A DNA stretch of 64,000 bases from Nocardia miyunensis NBRC 108239 (GTDB lineage: Bacteria; Actinomycetota; Actinomycetes; Mycobacteriales; Mycobacteriaceae), in NCBI RefSeq assembly GCF_001613065.1, contig NZ_BDBQ01000044.1, positions 97,683-161,682 of the forward strand, read 5' to 3'. Below the pieces are notes generated by a model. That model was given only the letters and a program-made list of their open reading frames with translations. It did no database searches and was not told the DNA's origin. Of this stretch, positions 51,268-59,999 are shown one piece after another (positions within the stretch are counted from its first letter, which is position 1; each line of letters begins with the position of its first letter). The position numbers were made by a program, and so were the translations under genes.

Positions 51268-52395
51268 CTACGCACCCAGCACGTGCAGCATCCGGGACAC
51301 CGCCGCGGGCCAGGTGAACTGCTCGGCCCGGTTGCGCGCGGCACGCCGTCGATCGGCCGACGGACGCGCGAGCACCTCGGTCACCGCCCGCGCGAAATCC
51401 GCCGGATCGTTGGCGGCGACCGCACCGCATTCGGCGGTCACGATATCGGCCAGCGCCGAGGACCGGCTGGCCACCACCGGCGTCCCGGCGGCGAGCGCCT
51501 CGAGCGCGGCGAGGCCGAACGTCTCGTGCGGTCCGGGAGCCAGCGAGACGTCGGCGCTGGCCAGCAGGGTCGCCAGCCGGGTTCGCTCGGCGATGAAGCC
51601 GGCGAAGTGCACCGCCGGACGACCGTCGGGCAGCGGCGTCAGCCCGCGCGCGCGACGCTCGAGCGATTCGCGCCGCGGACCGTCCCCGGCCACGATCAGC
51701 CGCGCGTCCACCCCTTCGCGACGCAGCGCGCCGATCGCCTCGATACTGCGATCCACTCGCTTCTCCACCGACAGCCGCCCGCAGTGCACCAGCAGCGGAT
51801 TGTGCGCGGCGGCGAAACTCGCCCGCAGCGTTCCGTCGCGCCGGTGTGGGGCGAACATCTCCAGATCCACGCCGAGCGGCACCAGCTCGACGTTCGGCGC
51901 ATCGATCCGCGCGAACTCCGCCCGCGCGAATTCGGTTGTGCACACCACGATGTCGTAGTCCGCGGCGGTTCGCCGATTGGCCACGTCGGCGGCCCGGCGG
52001 GCCATCGGGCCGGGCAGCGCCTGACCGAGCAGCCGGTCCAGCCGTTCGTGCGAGATCATCACCCCGGCCACGTCCCGCTTGCGCGCCCAGCGCCCGAAAC
52101 CGCGCAGCGTCAGCCGATCGGACACCTCGAGCACGTCGGGCCGGATGCCGGTCAGCACGTCGGCCACCTTGCGCGGATCGACCGCGCGGTATCCGCGCGT
52201 CCATGGAATCTGCAAGGCGGGCAGGGTGATTCGCAGCATGCCGCCCGGCAGGATCTGCTCGTCGCGCCGCTGTCCGGGCACGATCAACACCACCTCGTGC
52301 CCGGCGGCCACATATCCCGAACCGAGATGATGCAGCGCGGTACGTAGTCCCCCCGACCGCGGCCCGTAGAAGTTGGCCAGCTGAACGATGCGCAC
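51268..52395 (-). CDS. pimC: GDP-mannose-type alpha-mannosyltransferase, PimC-like
   Basis: 375 residues from GTG 52395. ANFYGPRSGGLRTALHHLG at the start, then MISHERLDRLLGQALP, VVCTTEFAREEF-type TEFARAEFARI, GRLSVEKRVDRSIEAI and the E-x7-E motif in GPHETFGLAALEALA mark a GT-B, family 4 transferase closely similar to mycobacterial PimC, which adds the third mannose to phosphatidylinositol mannosides. PimC is absent from M. tuberculosis H37Rv but present in some strains. Confidence 0.85.
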   Translation of the reverse strand: MRIVQLANFYGPRSGGLRTALHHLGSGYVAAGHEVVLIVPGQRRDEQILPGGMLRITLPALQIPWTRGYRAVDPRKVADVLTGIRPDVLEVSDRLTLRGFGRWARKRDVAGVMISHERLDRLLGQALPGPMARRAADVANRRTAADYDIVVCTTEFARAEFARIDAPNVELVPLGVDLEMFAPHRRDGTLRASFAAAHNPLLVHCGRLSVEKRVDRSIEAIGALRREGVDARLIVAGDGPRRESLERRARGLTPLPDGRPAVHFAGFIAERTRLATLLASADVSLAPGPHETFGLAALEALAAGTPVVASRSSALADIVTAECGAVAANDPADFARAVTEVLARPSADRRRAARNRAEQFTWPAAVSRMLHVLGA

Positions 52396-52491
52396 GCGCT
52401 GATCGTCCAGCGGTAGCCGGCCCTGCGGGGCAACACCGCGTGAACAGGGATGGAAGTATCGTCAACCGGCTGGGGTGGCCCGCCCGCGACG

Positions 52492-54357
52492 CTATTGTTT
52501 GGCCGCCCGGGACACCCGGGGAAGTTCCAGATCGAGCGGAATCCGCCCGGCCGACAAATGCGCTTCGACCTTCTCCGGCGGCAGCGGCCGCGCGATCAGG
52601 AAGCCCTGCGCCCGATAGCAGCCCAGCCCGACCAGGGTGCGCGCGGCGACCGCGGTCTCCACGCCCTCGCCCACCACGCCGAGCCCGAACGACCCGGCCA
52701 GGCCGACGATGGATTTCACGATCGCCAGATCATCGGTGCTCACCCCGAGCCGCTGCACGAATCCGCGATCGATCTTCACCGCGTCCACCGGCAGGGCCTT
52801 GAGATGCGACAGCGAACTGTATCCGGTGCCGAAATCGTCGATCGCGATCTGCACGCCCATCCGCTTGAGCCCGCGCAGGGTCAGCTGGGTGCGCGCGAGA
52901 TCCTGCACCACGACGTGTTCGGTGATCTCCAGGCAGACCGAACTGCCGTCGATTCCGTTGCTGCGCAGGGTGTCCTCGATCGATTCCACGAAATCCAGGC
53001 TGACCAGCTGCACCGGCGAGACGTTGATCCGGATGACGACGTTGGAGGCCAGGCCGTGCTGGCGCCACTGCGCGAACTGCGCGCAGGCGGTGCGGATCAC
53101 CCAGCGCCCGAGTTCCCCGGCCAGATTCGTCGCCTCGGCGACCCCGACGAACGCACCCGGTGGCAGCAGCCCGCGGGTGGGATGCTGCCAGCGCACCAGC
53201 GCCTCGAGCGCCACGATCCGCCCGGTGCGCAGATCGACCTCGGGCTGATAGTGCAGCAGCAGCGAACCATCCGAGACCGCGCTGCGCAGATTGAGCTCGA
53301 CGTCGTCCTGGAGTTCGAACTGCGCGCGCATCGCGTCGGTGAACACCGCGACCCCGTTGCCGCCGCCGGATTTGGCCGACAGCAGCGCGTGATCGGCCCG
53401 GCGTAGCACGTCGGCGACGGTCGCCTCACCGGGAATCCCCACCGCCACACCGACACTCGCGGCCCGGCTGACCGACTCCTCCCCGACGGTGACCCGCCGG
53501 GCGATGAGTTGCTGCAACCGAGTCCCCTCGAGTTCGGCCTCGACCGCCTCCATGGGTTTGGCCGGGACGATGACGAATTCGTCGCCGCCCAGGCGCGCGA
53601 TCATGTCGGCCGGATCCAGATGTTCGCGCAATCGCGTGGACAGCGTGCGGATGAAATTGTCGCCCGCGGTGTGTCCGAGGAAGTCGTTGAGCGCCTTGAG
53701 CCGATCCAGATCCAGGAAGAACGCGGCGACCGGGCCCGGATTGCCCGGCTGGAGCCGTTCCTCCATGTATTCCAGCAGGGCCCGCCGGTTCGCCAGGCCG
53801 GTCAGATCGTCGTGCATGGCGATGTAGCGCAGCCGCTCCTCGGCCTCCACCCGCGCCTGCAACTGGGCGAACAGCGACGCGATCGCCTTGAGCACGTTGA
53901 GTTCGCGGGTGCTCCACTCGCGGTCGCCCAGTTTGATGAAGCCCAGCAGGCCGATCGGCTCGCCGCGCGAGAGCAGCGGGACCGCCGCGGAGGTCAGCTC
54001 GGTGATGCCCGCGGTGCGGCGGGCGAGGTCGCGGTAGGGCGTGAACGCCTTGCCCGGTCGCACGATGACCGGCTCGGTGGCGTGTTCGAAAGCCTTGAAC
54101 GCGGGGTCCGGATCGTCGAAGTAGACGATTCCCAGGGGGTCCGGGTCGGGTACGCACTGCCGCGGCGGCCACTCGGCGACGAGGATGGTGGCGCGGCGCT
54201 CGCGGTCGGTCCGTCGCAGGTAACAGAAGTCCACGTCGAAATGCTCGATCAGGCTTGCGAGCACACGCTCCGTCGCCGCCACCAGGGTGGTGGCGTCGAC
54301 ACCCATCAACTCCGAGGCGACCTGTGTCACCAGTGAGTCGAGTGTCCGCCGAGGCAC
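52492..54357 (-). CDS. GAF-GGDEF-EAL cyclic-di-GMP enzyme
   Basis: 621 residues: GAF sensor (about 10-170; DLARRTAGITEL, LTSAAVPLLSRGEPIGLLGF), GGDEF domain with MHDDLTGLANRRALLEY and an intact RLGGDEFVIV (about 257), and EAL domain with ALEALVRWQHP (about 383), ITEHVV, DDFGTGYSSL and GVVGEGVET. Both active sites look intact, so it may make and break c-di-GMP, like the mycobacterial Rv1354c-type enzyme. A 69-residue gene precedes it by 16 bp. Confidence 0.9.
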   Translation of the reverse strand: MPRRTLDSLVTQVASELMGVDATTLVAATERVLASLIEHFDVDFCYLRRTDRERRATILVAEWPPRQCVPDPDPLGIVYFDDPDPAFKAFEHATEPVIVRPGKAFTPYRDLARRTAGITELTSAAVPLLSRGEPIGLLGFIKLGDREWSTRELNVLKAIASLFAQLQARVEAEERLRYIAMHDDLTGLANRRALLEYMEERLQPGNPGPVAAFFLDLDRLKALNDFLGHTAGDNFIRTLSTRLREHLDPADMIARLGGDEFVIVPAKPMEAVEAELEGTRLQQLIARRVTVGEESVSRAASVGVAVGIPGEATVADVLRRADHALLSAKSGGGNGVAVFTDAMRAQFELQDDVELNLRSAVSDGSLLLHYQPEVDLRTGRIVALEALVRWQHPTRGLLPPGAFVGVAEATNLAGELGRWVIRTACAQFAQWRQHGLASNVVIRINVSPVQLVSLDFVESIEDTLRSNGIDGSSVCLEITEHVVVQDLARTQLTLRGLKRMGVQIAIDDFGTGYSSLSHLKALPVDAVKIDRGFVQRLGVSTDDLAIVKSIVGLAGSFGLGVVGEGVETAVAARTLVGLGCYRAQGFLIARPLPPEKVEAHLSAGRIPLDLELPRVSRAAKQ

Positions 54358-54373
54358 CTTGTCTCCGATCGCG

Positions 54374-54583
54374 TCAGCTGCGGGAATTCATGCCCGGCAC
54401 CGGGAACCGCCTGCTGCGGACCGTAGTGCGGGCGGCATACCTCAGACGGAACACCAACGCCATGATCTCATGGACAGGCCCGTCCAGTAGGCCGAGGAAT
54501 CTGTCCCGAAGTGACGCTAGTGTATCGGCGAACTCCGGGGAAATCCCTGCGAACACGGGGTGACGGGCCGCTTCGACTGTCAT
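54374..54583 (-). CDS. Small protein before the GGDEF-EAL gene
   Basis: 69 residues, starting MTVEAARHPVFAGISPEF, with FADTLASLRDRFLGLLDG and EIMALVFRLRYAARTTV as two amphipathic helices. AGGA is 6-7 bp before ATG 54583. It is 16 bp upstream of the c-di-GMP gene, same strand, so probably co-expressed. No family recognised. Confidence 0.5.
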   Translation of the reverse strand: MTVEAARHPVFAGISPEFADTLASLRDRFLGLLDGPVHEIMALVFRLRYAARTTVRSRRFPVPGMNSRS

Positions 54584-54844
54584 GAATTCCTACTCCGTTG
54601 CTGCGCGATACCGCGCCCTACCCGAGACCCTCCCGGTAACGGCCGTATCGCGGCCGCCGTCCGGGGTTGGTCGCTATGGCAGTATCCGTCATCGAACAGG
54701 AATTGACCAGACATCCGGCAAATCTTCCGGAAACAGGGACGAAAGTCCCGGATTGTCCCTGGTCAAGACTATGACTTCGACAATCGGACGGAATGAGAAG
54801 ACCGGTTGGTTCCAAAATGGCTATCCGATAGCTATCTGTGCTGG

Positions 54845-55279
54845 TTACACCAGGATCGAGATGTAGAGTTCGACCTTCGGCCCGCGCCAGATCTCGATCT
54901 CCTCCCGGTACGCGCGGGTGATCTCGGCCGAAGCGGTCGCGTCGTCGACCTGGGCCCACACGTCCTCGACCGGATCGTGGTAGTCGCCGTTCGGCTCGAA
55001 CCGCGCGTACACGCCCTTGGGCACCCGGACCAGCACGTCACCGGCCGGAATCGCGTCCACGGCCGGATAGTCGTAGCTGACCAGGACGTTGTAGTTGCCG
55101 GCCGGATCGGGGACGTACACGGTGTACAGCGCCCGGTCCGCGGCGTCGTCGCGGTCGCGCAGCCGATCACGCAGGAATTCGATCAGTTCGCTGTTGCTGA
55201 CCTTGAAACTGGGCCGCACCCGCGGCACCACCAGACCGCCGTAGATCGCCTGGTCACGCAGTACGATCGTGTAGCTCAT
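54845..55279 (-). CDS. GyrI-like effector-binding domain protein, copy 2
   Basis: 144 residues. VPKGVYARFEPNGDYHDPVEDVW and KVELYISI match the C-terminal block of GyrI/AraC-type effector-binding proteins, with LRDQAIYGGLVVPRVRP at the start. Its ATG overlaps the stop of the 55276 gene by ATGA. It shows clear similarity to that product (LPRGVYARFS, KIDLYLAV). Confidence 0.65.
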   Translation of the reverse strand: MSYTIVLRDQAIYGGLVVPRVRPSFKVSNSELIEFLRDRLRDRDDAADRALYTVYVPDPAGNYNVLVSYDYPAVDAIPAGDVLVRVPKGVYARFEPNGDYHDPVEDVWAQVDDATASAEITRAYREEIEIWRGPKVELYISILV

Positions 55280-55719
55280 CGCGGGTCGACCGCCAGATAC
55301 AGATCGATCTTGTAGGCATGCGGATAGCACTCGAGATCGCCGGTATGGGTGCGCTTGATCTGCTTGTGCTCCTCGGCATACGCGATCTGGGTCCACAGGT
55401 CGGTCATGATCTGCGGAAAGTTCCCCACCGAGGAGAACCGGGCATACACCCCCCGCGGTAGCCGGGCCACGATATGACCGCGGGTGACCTGATCGAACGA
55501 GCCGCACTGATACCCGACGATCTGCGTGTTGAACGTGCTCATATCCGCCGAATAATCGGTATAAGCGCAGGCCAGCGGCCCGCCGAGCTCCTGATGCAGG
55601 ACCGCGCCCCACGCGGCGTCCAGATCCCGGTCACGCAGTTCCCCGAGCGCGCGCTTGGGGCTTCGCACGGGAAGCCCGGCAACCCACGTCTCGTCCCGCT
55701 CGACGATCTCAAACTGCAT
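55276..55719 (-). CDS. GyrI-like effector-binding domain protein, copy 1
   Basis: 147 residues starting MQFEIVERDETWVAGLPVRSP, the GyrI-type opening. GHIVARLPRGVYARFSSVGN and DLYLAVDPR form the usual closing block. The two adjacent genes arose by tandem duplication; such proteins bind small ligands or drugs without their own DNA-binding domain. Confidence 0.65.
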   Translation of the reverse strand: MQFEIVERDETWVAGLPVRSPKRALGELRDRDLDAAWGAVLHQELGGPLACAYTDYSADMSTFNTQIVGYQCGSFDQVTRGHIVARLPRGVYARFSSVGNFPQIMTDLWTQIAYAEEHKQIKRTHTGDLECYPHAYKIDLYLAVDPR

Positions 55720-56035
55720 GGAAGACAACTCTTTCGAAGTATTCGCGCAGGCAGCGTGCATGCGTGGCCGGACAGATCCGACCGAATCGTCATGCTATCA
55801 ACCCGCCCTGTGAGATATATCCGACACGACCCCCGCCCACCACGCAGGTTTGCTGCACACCACCCCCACCCAAGTCGCAAATTATCGGCAATTTCGCCCA
55901 ACCCCCCCACCCATCCCACGATATGAACCCCCGAACCCACCCCACCACCCCACCGAACCCCTCCTCACCAGCCGATTCGGAGTCTCCCCCACCCACCTGC
56001 TACAGTTCTCCAACGTCGGTTCGGAAACGAACCAC
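55720..56035. other. Gap before tRNA-Ala
   Basis: No gene is supported. The stretch has a C-run-rich ACCCCCCC/ CCACCC section (55850-55960) of low complexity and carries the tRNA promoter. Confidence 0.4.
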
Positions 56036-56108
56036 GGGGCTATAGCGCAGTTGGTAGCGCGTCTCGTTCGCATCGAGAAGGTCAGGGGTTCGATTCCCCT
56101 TAGCTCCA
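56036..56108 (+). tRNA. tRNA-Ala (anticodon CGC)
   Basis: 73 nt: GGGGCTA acceptor, D-arm GCGCAGTTGGTAGCGC, anticodon stem TCTCG-TTCGCAT-CGAGA with anticodon CGC, T-arm AGGGGTTCGATTCCCCT, 3' TAGCTCC-A. CCA not encoded. The 3' half is a plausible integration site for the island that follows. Confidence 0.95.
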
Positions 56109-56114
56109 CAAATT

Positions 56115-56129
56115 GACCCGAAAAGGGTC
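56115..56129 (+). terminator. Hairpin after tRNA-Ala
   Basis: GACCC-GAAAA-GGGTC, 6 bp after the tRNA end; a short GATTTT follows further on. A weak terminator. Confidence 0.5.
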
Positions 56130-56343
56130 CTTGATCAGGGATTTTGTCGCCTTCCGGGCATGAGACCACCTTCAGCCAGGTAGCGCATATCGCCTGGTCA
56201 TCGCTTATTTTCGTGTTCTAATAAGCACCCCAAGGTAGGTGGTCGGCGGTGTTAATTACGTCCGAAGGCACCCTTTCAGCACCACGGCCGCGAGCCCCGT
56301 GCTCGCCACAAGTGGGATCTCGTCTGGTCGTCATGGATTGCTG

Positions 56344-56876
56344 TCAAGACCGAGTCCGCCCGTGCGTGTCACGGGTGCGAACGCCACGCTCGCGCAGCCG
56401 GTTCAACACGGTGGCCGGATCGACGGCAAAGTGTTTCCCGACTTGCGCCAGGGACCAACCGAGACGATAGAGGCGGATCGCCTCGTTGGTCTGGCCTGGC
56501 GACAGACCGCGTCGACGCATCGGCACGTCGTGCCGGTGCAGGATCGCGCTGACGGTACGGCGGTCGACACCGAACCGGGTGCCCAGTTCGTAAGTCGTTG
56601 CGCCAGCAAGATAGTCCTGAATCAGCAACTGGATCTGGTCCTGATCAAGTTGTCGTGCCCGCCGCCGTGCGGACCGTCGGGCCGGCAGAGACGGTAACGA
56701 TGCACTGGCGCCACCGACAGCGGTGCCGTTGTCACGACACCTCGGCTTGTCGGTCAATTGCTCTCGCGCCAGCTCGACGAGCACCTCGCGATCTTGTCGA
56801 CATCGGGCGGATCACGACGGACATCACGAACCGTAAGTCCACCCCACTGGGTAACCGTGTTGATCGGAGTTGTCAT
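56344..56876 (-). pseudogene. HTH protein gene with frameshift near 56786
   Basis: Residues from ATG 56876 read MTTPINTVTQWGGLTVRDVR then DPPDVDKIA; the frame then shifts by one at ATCGCGAGGTGC and continues as VLVELAREQLTDKP to the end (RFGVDRRTVSAILHRHDV and HFAVDPATVLNRLRERGV are two HTH motifs). A single missing G in GGG would restore the frame. Downstream from GTG 56784 alone it encodes 146 residues. Such HTH genes lie beside site-specific recombinases in actinobacterial islands. Confidence 0.65.
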
Positions 56877-57193
56877 GCGCATCCGTTGGTTCGGTTTACT
56901 GCGAGGATTCTGAGTACCTCATGTACTCGAAGTCATAAACAGGCACTGGAGCGAGTTCTTCTCACAGTGTTGAACAGCTGATTTCCATATCTACAAGCAG
57001 TTCTCACTGACATGCGGCCATCGTATCGCATCCAGCTTCTGAGAATGTGGTACTCGCCAGGTGGTGTACGTCGTCCTTAAGCTCGTCCTCGGAACCCACC
57101 CCTACTCCTCAGTGAGAAGCCCATGATTCGTCACATCGCGCCACCGTGGTCGGCCAACTCTGTTCCTTCCTCCCGCCTCGAAAAGGTGCTGCC
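56877..57193. other. Gap upstream of the methylase operon
   Basis: Lower GC than the backbone. No gene or repeat seen; presumably promoters for both the HTH gene and the operon. Confidence 0.4.
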
Positions 57194-57454
57194 ATGGTGA
57201 GAGATCTGCTTGCGTTGGGCATCTCGCCGCCCTTCTTCTGGTGGCTGACCCGACTCGGCCCGGAGCGGCTGTTCGCCGTTGTGTGTGCGGTGTGGCATCC
57301 GAAGGCATCCCGCCGTCGCGAGGCCAGAACGGTGCTCGGCCAGTTACTGTCGAACAGCTCTGCTGAGCAACCGGATTCGGCGCCCGAAACGCGGCGCGTG
57401 CGCGGTTTACGTGTGGCCTCCCGGCGTCTGGATCGCCGCGACGACTACTTGTGA
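57194..57454 (+). CDS. Small hypothetical protein, first gene of methylase operon
   Basis: 86 residues. MVRDLLALGISPPFFWWLTR contains a hydrophobic helix; the tail is Arg-rich with a PETRRVRG segment. It stops 9 bp before the methylase start, so probably co-transcribed. Family unknown. Confidence 0.5.
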   Translation: MVRDLLALGISPPFFWWLTRLGPERLFAVVCAVWHPKASRRREARTVLGQLLSNSSAEQPDSAPETRRVRGLRVASRRLDRRDDYL

Positions 57455-57463
57455 GGAACGGGA

Positions 57464-59794
57464 GTGACTGAATCTGACAGTCTGCCGAACCGCCCTGTCT
57501 ACGTGCACAAGCCGGATATCGCGAGATACGCCGGCATAGGACGGCCCACCGTCACGACGTGGGAGACGCGGCACTCCACCTTTCCCCGGCCGGTGGGCCA
57601 TGACGACCGAGGTGACTACTACCGTCTCGACGAGGTGATCGTGTGGTTGTCGGATCGGCCGGTGCCGGAGTCGGCTCGCGACCGGGAACAGGAACCAGTA
57701 GGCATTACCTATGGCCAGCGGGCCAGCCTCCGGGTCGCGGCCGAGCAGGCCACGCGGACTGCAGCAGTGCGCACTGAAGCTGGAGCCAAGCAACGCGAGA
57801 AACTATTGTCGGACCTTCTGGGCTCCATTGGGATTCGGCTACGCGCGGATGCCGTCTCCGAGGCCGACTACCTGCTGATCCTGCTGTGCCTGATCTTTCT
57901 GCGTGTGTGCGACAACGACTCCTGGCACGAGTTACTGAAGTCAGCCGAACAGCAGTCGGGTGTGACACTGCTGCGAGAGATCGGCTGGCGTGTCGACCAG
58001 GCACTGCGTGCACACGCCATCGCGCCCGACATGCGGCCGCTGATCGAATGCCTGTCTCCGCGCCACCCCTATGAACTGAGAAAATGCCTGAAGAGCTGTG
58101 GAAGTCTCGGTCCGGCAGCATTTTCGAGCCTCGTCAGTCGCTTTGCCGTGACGGCCGAACTGGGCAGTCGTGAATATTTCACTCCTCCGGCGTTGGCGCG
58201 GCTCATGGCGGATCTTGCGGCGGGTCCCGAGCCGGTGTCCGGTGTGGTTCATGACCCTTATACCCGTGGCGGGGAGCTGTTCCATGCACTGCTCAGCCGT
58301 GGTGTCAGGGAGGCAGGGGTGCATGTACAAGGCACGAGCGTCACCGCGCGAACGATGCGGGTGGCGGCCATGTGGGTGGCGATCACCCACGGTCCCGGCG
58401 AGTTCCGACAGGGCAGCATGTCACCGTGGAACGACCGAGAGGGCGCCGTCCGCGCAGATATCGTCGTGACGAACCCGCCGTTCAATAACCGATCCGATCA
58501 AGTCGGTGAGCCCTCCTCCAGCGCTTGGGAATTCGAGGCGCCGCCACCACCGCACAACGACAATTTCGCCTGGCTGCTGCACGTGGTCGCGAGCCTGACT
58601 CCCGACGGGGTGGCGGTGGCATTGATGCCCGCGCAGGCGGCGGTCTCGGCCGACAGGCAGGAGGCCGAGGTCCGCCGCGCCATGGTAGAGGCCGGCGCGG
58701 TGCGGGCTGTCATCGCATTACCGGACAAAATGGCTCCGAAGAGCGATGCGGCCACGTCCGTATGGATCCTCACCAAAGGACAGAAGGTTCCCCACGATGT
58801 TCTGCTGATCGACGCGCGGGCCCTTGGGGTCTCCGATGGTAAGCGAATGACGTTGCCCGACAGCATGGTCACCGCGCTCGTCGAACGCTATCGGACCCGA
58901 CAGGACTTGCCTACGGATCAGGTAGTGGCGGTGGCCGAGCAGGGGTCAGCGATGAACGCGAGTCCGGACACGATTCGCGCAGCCGGTTACCTCCTGCGGC
59001 CCTCGGATTACGTCCGCAGCGCCGAGGTCGTGCGGACCGAGGTGATCCTGGACGGGATCAGACAGACGTTCGGGGATTTCGGAAGGCGGCGGAATCAAAC
59101 TAGCCCGGCAGGCATGCTGGACCTCGTAAGCTATCTACCACCCGACCGCTCGGAAACGGATACATCGAACAAGGCGAGGGACCAGCTCCTGATCGACGTC
59201 TGTGACATTCAACCGGGACCCTCATACGACCTGATGCCGAAAGATGATGAGCACGGGGAGGTGCTTACAGTACCCGTCCTGAAACGCCAGCATCTGCGCG
59301 AGTATCGAGTTATCGCAGAGGGAGCGGAACTGATCAGCGCACAAGCGGCCAGGCGACTACGCAAGTATCTGCTCGAGCCGGACGACATCCTGCTGGTCCG
59401 TACCGGCGCAATGATCGCCCCCGCGATTGTTGGTGCCGATCAGCTACCGATGATGTTGGATAACAGTCTCGTTCGGCTGCGCGTTCGTGATCGCGAAAGG
59501 GTGGATCCGCTGTTCTTGCTCACGTACCTTTCCAGCGATCGGATCCTGACAGACATCGCCGCGCGCGCCACCGGTACCGCAGCCCCCACGCTCAGTAAGG
59601 GTGCTCTGGGCCGCCAGCCGATCGCTCTGCCCTCCATCAACGAGCAGCACCGCATCGGCGAGGCGATACGCGCCGTCGACGATCAGGTCGCTGAACTCCA
59701 TCAGCTGGCCAAGGTGTCCGCCCACGCCCGCGCCGCGCTGGTCGATGCCCTGGCTACAGGAGTCCTGAAATTGAATGATTTACCATCGCTATGA
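57464..59794 (+). CDS. HTH-N6-methyltransferase-specificity fusion (type I-like M-S)
   Basis: 776 residues from GTG 57464. Residues 11-65 are an AlpA/MerR-like HTH (ARYAGIGRPTVTTWETR, YYRLDEVIVWL). About 190-520 is a HsdM-like N6-adenine methyltransferase with DPYTRGGELFHALL in place of the usual SAM motif (D-P-x-x-G-x-G) and IVVTNPPFNN as the catalytic NPPF. About 560-776 is one HsdS-type recognition domain: DILLVRTGAMIAP, TGTAAPTLSKGALG and LPSINEQHRIGEAI. No helicase/R subunit follows. It overlaps the next frame by ATGA. Confidence 0.8.
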   Translation: MTESDSLPNRPVYVHKPDIARYAGIGRPTVTTWETRHSTFPRPVGHDDRGDYYRLDEVIVWLSDRPVPESARDREQEPVGITYGQRASLRVAAEQATRTAAVRTEAGAKQREKLLSDLLGSIGIRLRADAVSEADYLLILLCLIFLRVCDNDSWHELLKSAEQQSGVTLLREIGWRVDQALRAHAIAPDMRPLIECLSPRHPYELRKCLKSCGSLGPAAFSSLVSRFAVTAELGSREYFTPPALARLMADLAAGPEPVSGVVHDPYTRGGELFHALLSRGVREAGVHVQGTSVTARTMRVAAMWVAITHGPGEFRQGSMSPWNDREGAVRADIVVTNPPFNNRSDQVGEPSSSAWEFEAPPPPHNDNFAWLLHVVASLTPDGVAVALMPAQAAVSADRQEAEVRRAMVEAGAVRAVIALPDKMAPKSDAATSVWILTKGQKVPHDVLLIDARALGVSDGKRMTLPDSMVTALVERYRTRQDLPTDQVVAVAEQGSAMNASPDTIRAAGYLLRPSDYVRSAEVVRTEVILDGIRQTFGDFGRRRNQTSPAGMLDLVSYLPPDRSETDTSNKARDQLLIDVCDIQPGPSYDLMPKDDEHGEVLTVPVLKRQHLREYRVIAEGAELISAQAARRLRKYLLEPDDILLVRTGAMIAPAIVGADQLPMMLDNSLVRLRVRDRERVDPLFLLTYLSSDRILTDIAARATGTAAPTLSKGALGRQPIALPSINEQHRIGEAIRAVDDQVAELHQLAKVSAHARAALVDALATGVLKLNDLPSL

Positions 59795-59999
59795 CTGCCA
59801 CGGTGACGGCGTGGGTGCGGGCCTCGCCCGCCTATCTCACCGCGATAACCGACGCGTTCGATCGCCCCGCCAAGATCTACAGGCAACCGCCCCCATCAGA
59901 GCTGCACCCGAGGTCGGTGCCGCGATGCCCGATCACTTGCAGAGGGCTCGGCTCGCGGCGAGAAAAACGACCTGCGACCTACGCGGAGTCGTCGGGTAA
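59791..59999 (+). pseudogene. Decayed third gene coupled to the methylase
   Basis: ATG 59791 overlaps the methylase stop. MTATVTAWVRASPAYLTAIT is followed by DAFDRPAKIYRQPPPSE; at about 59910 a frame change gives EVGAAMPDHLQRARLAARK to a TAA at 59997-59999. Truncated by or before the convergent HNH gene. No family recognised. Confidence 0.45.
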
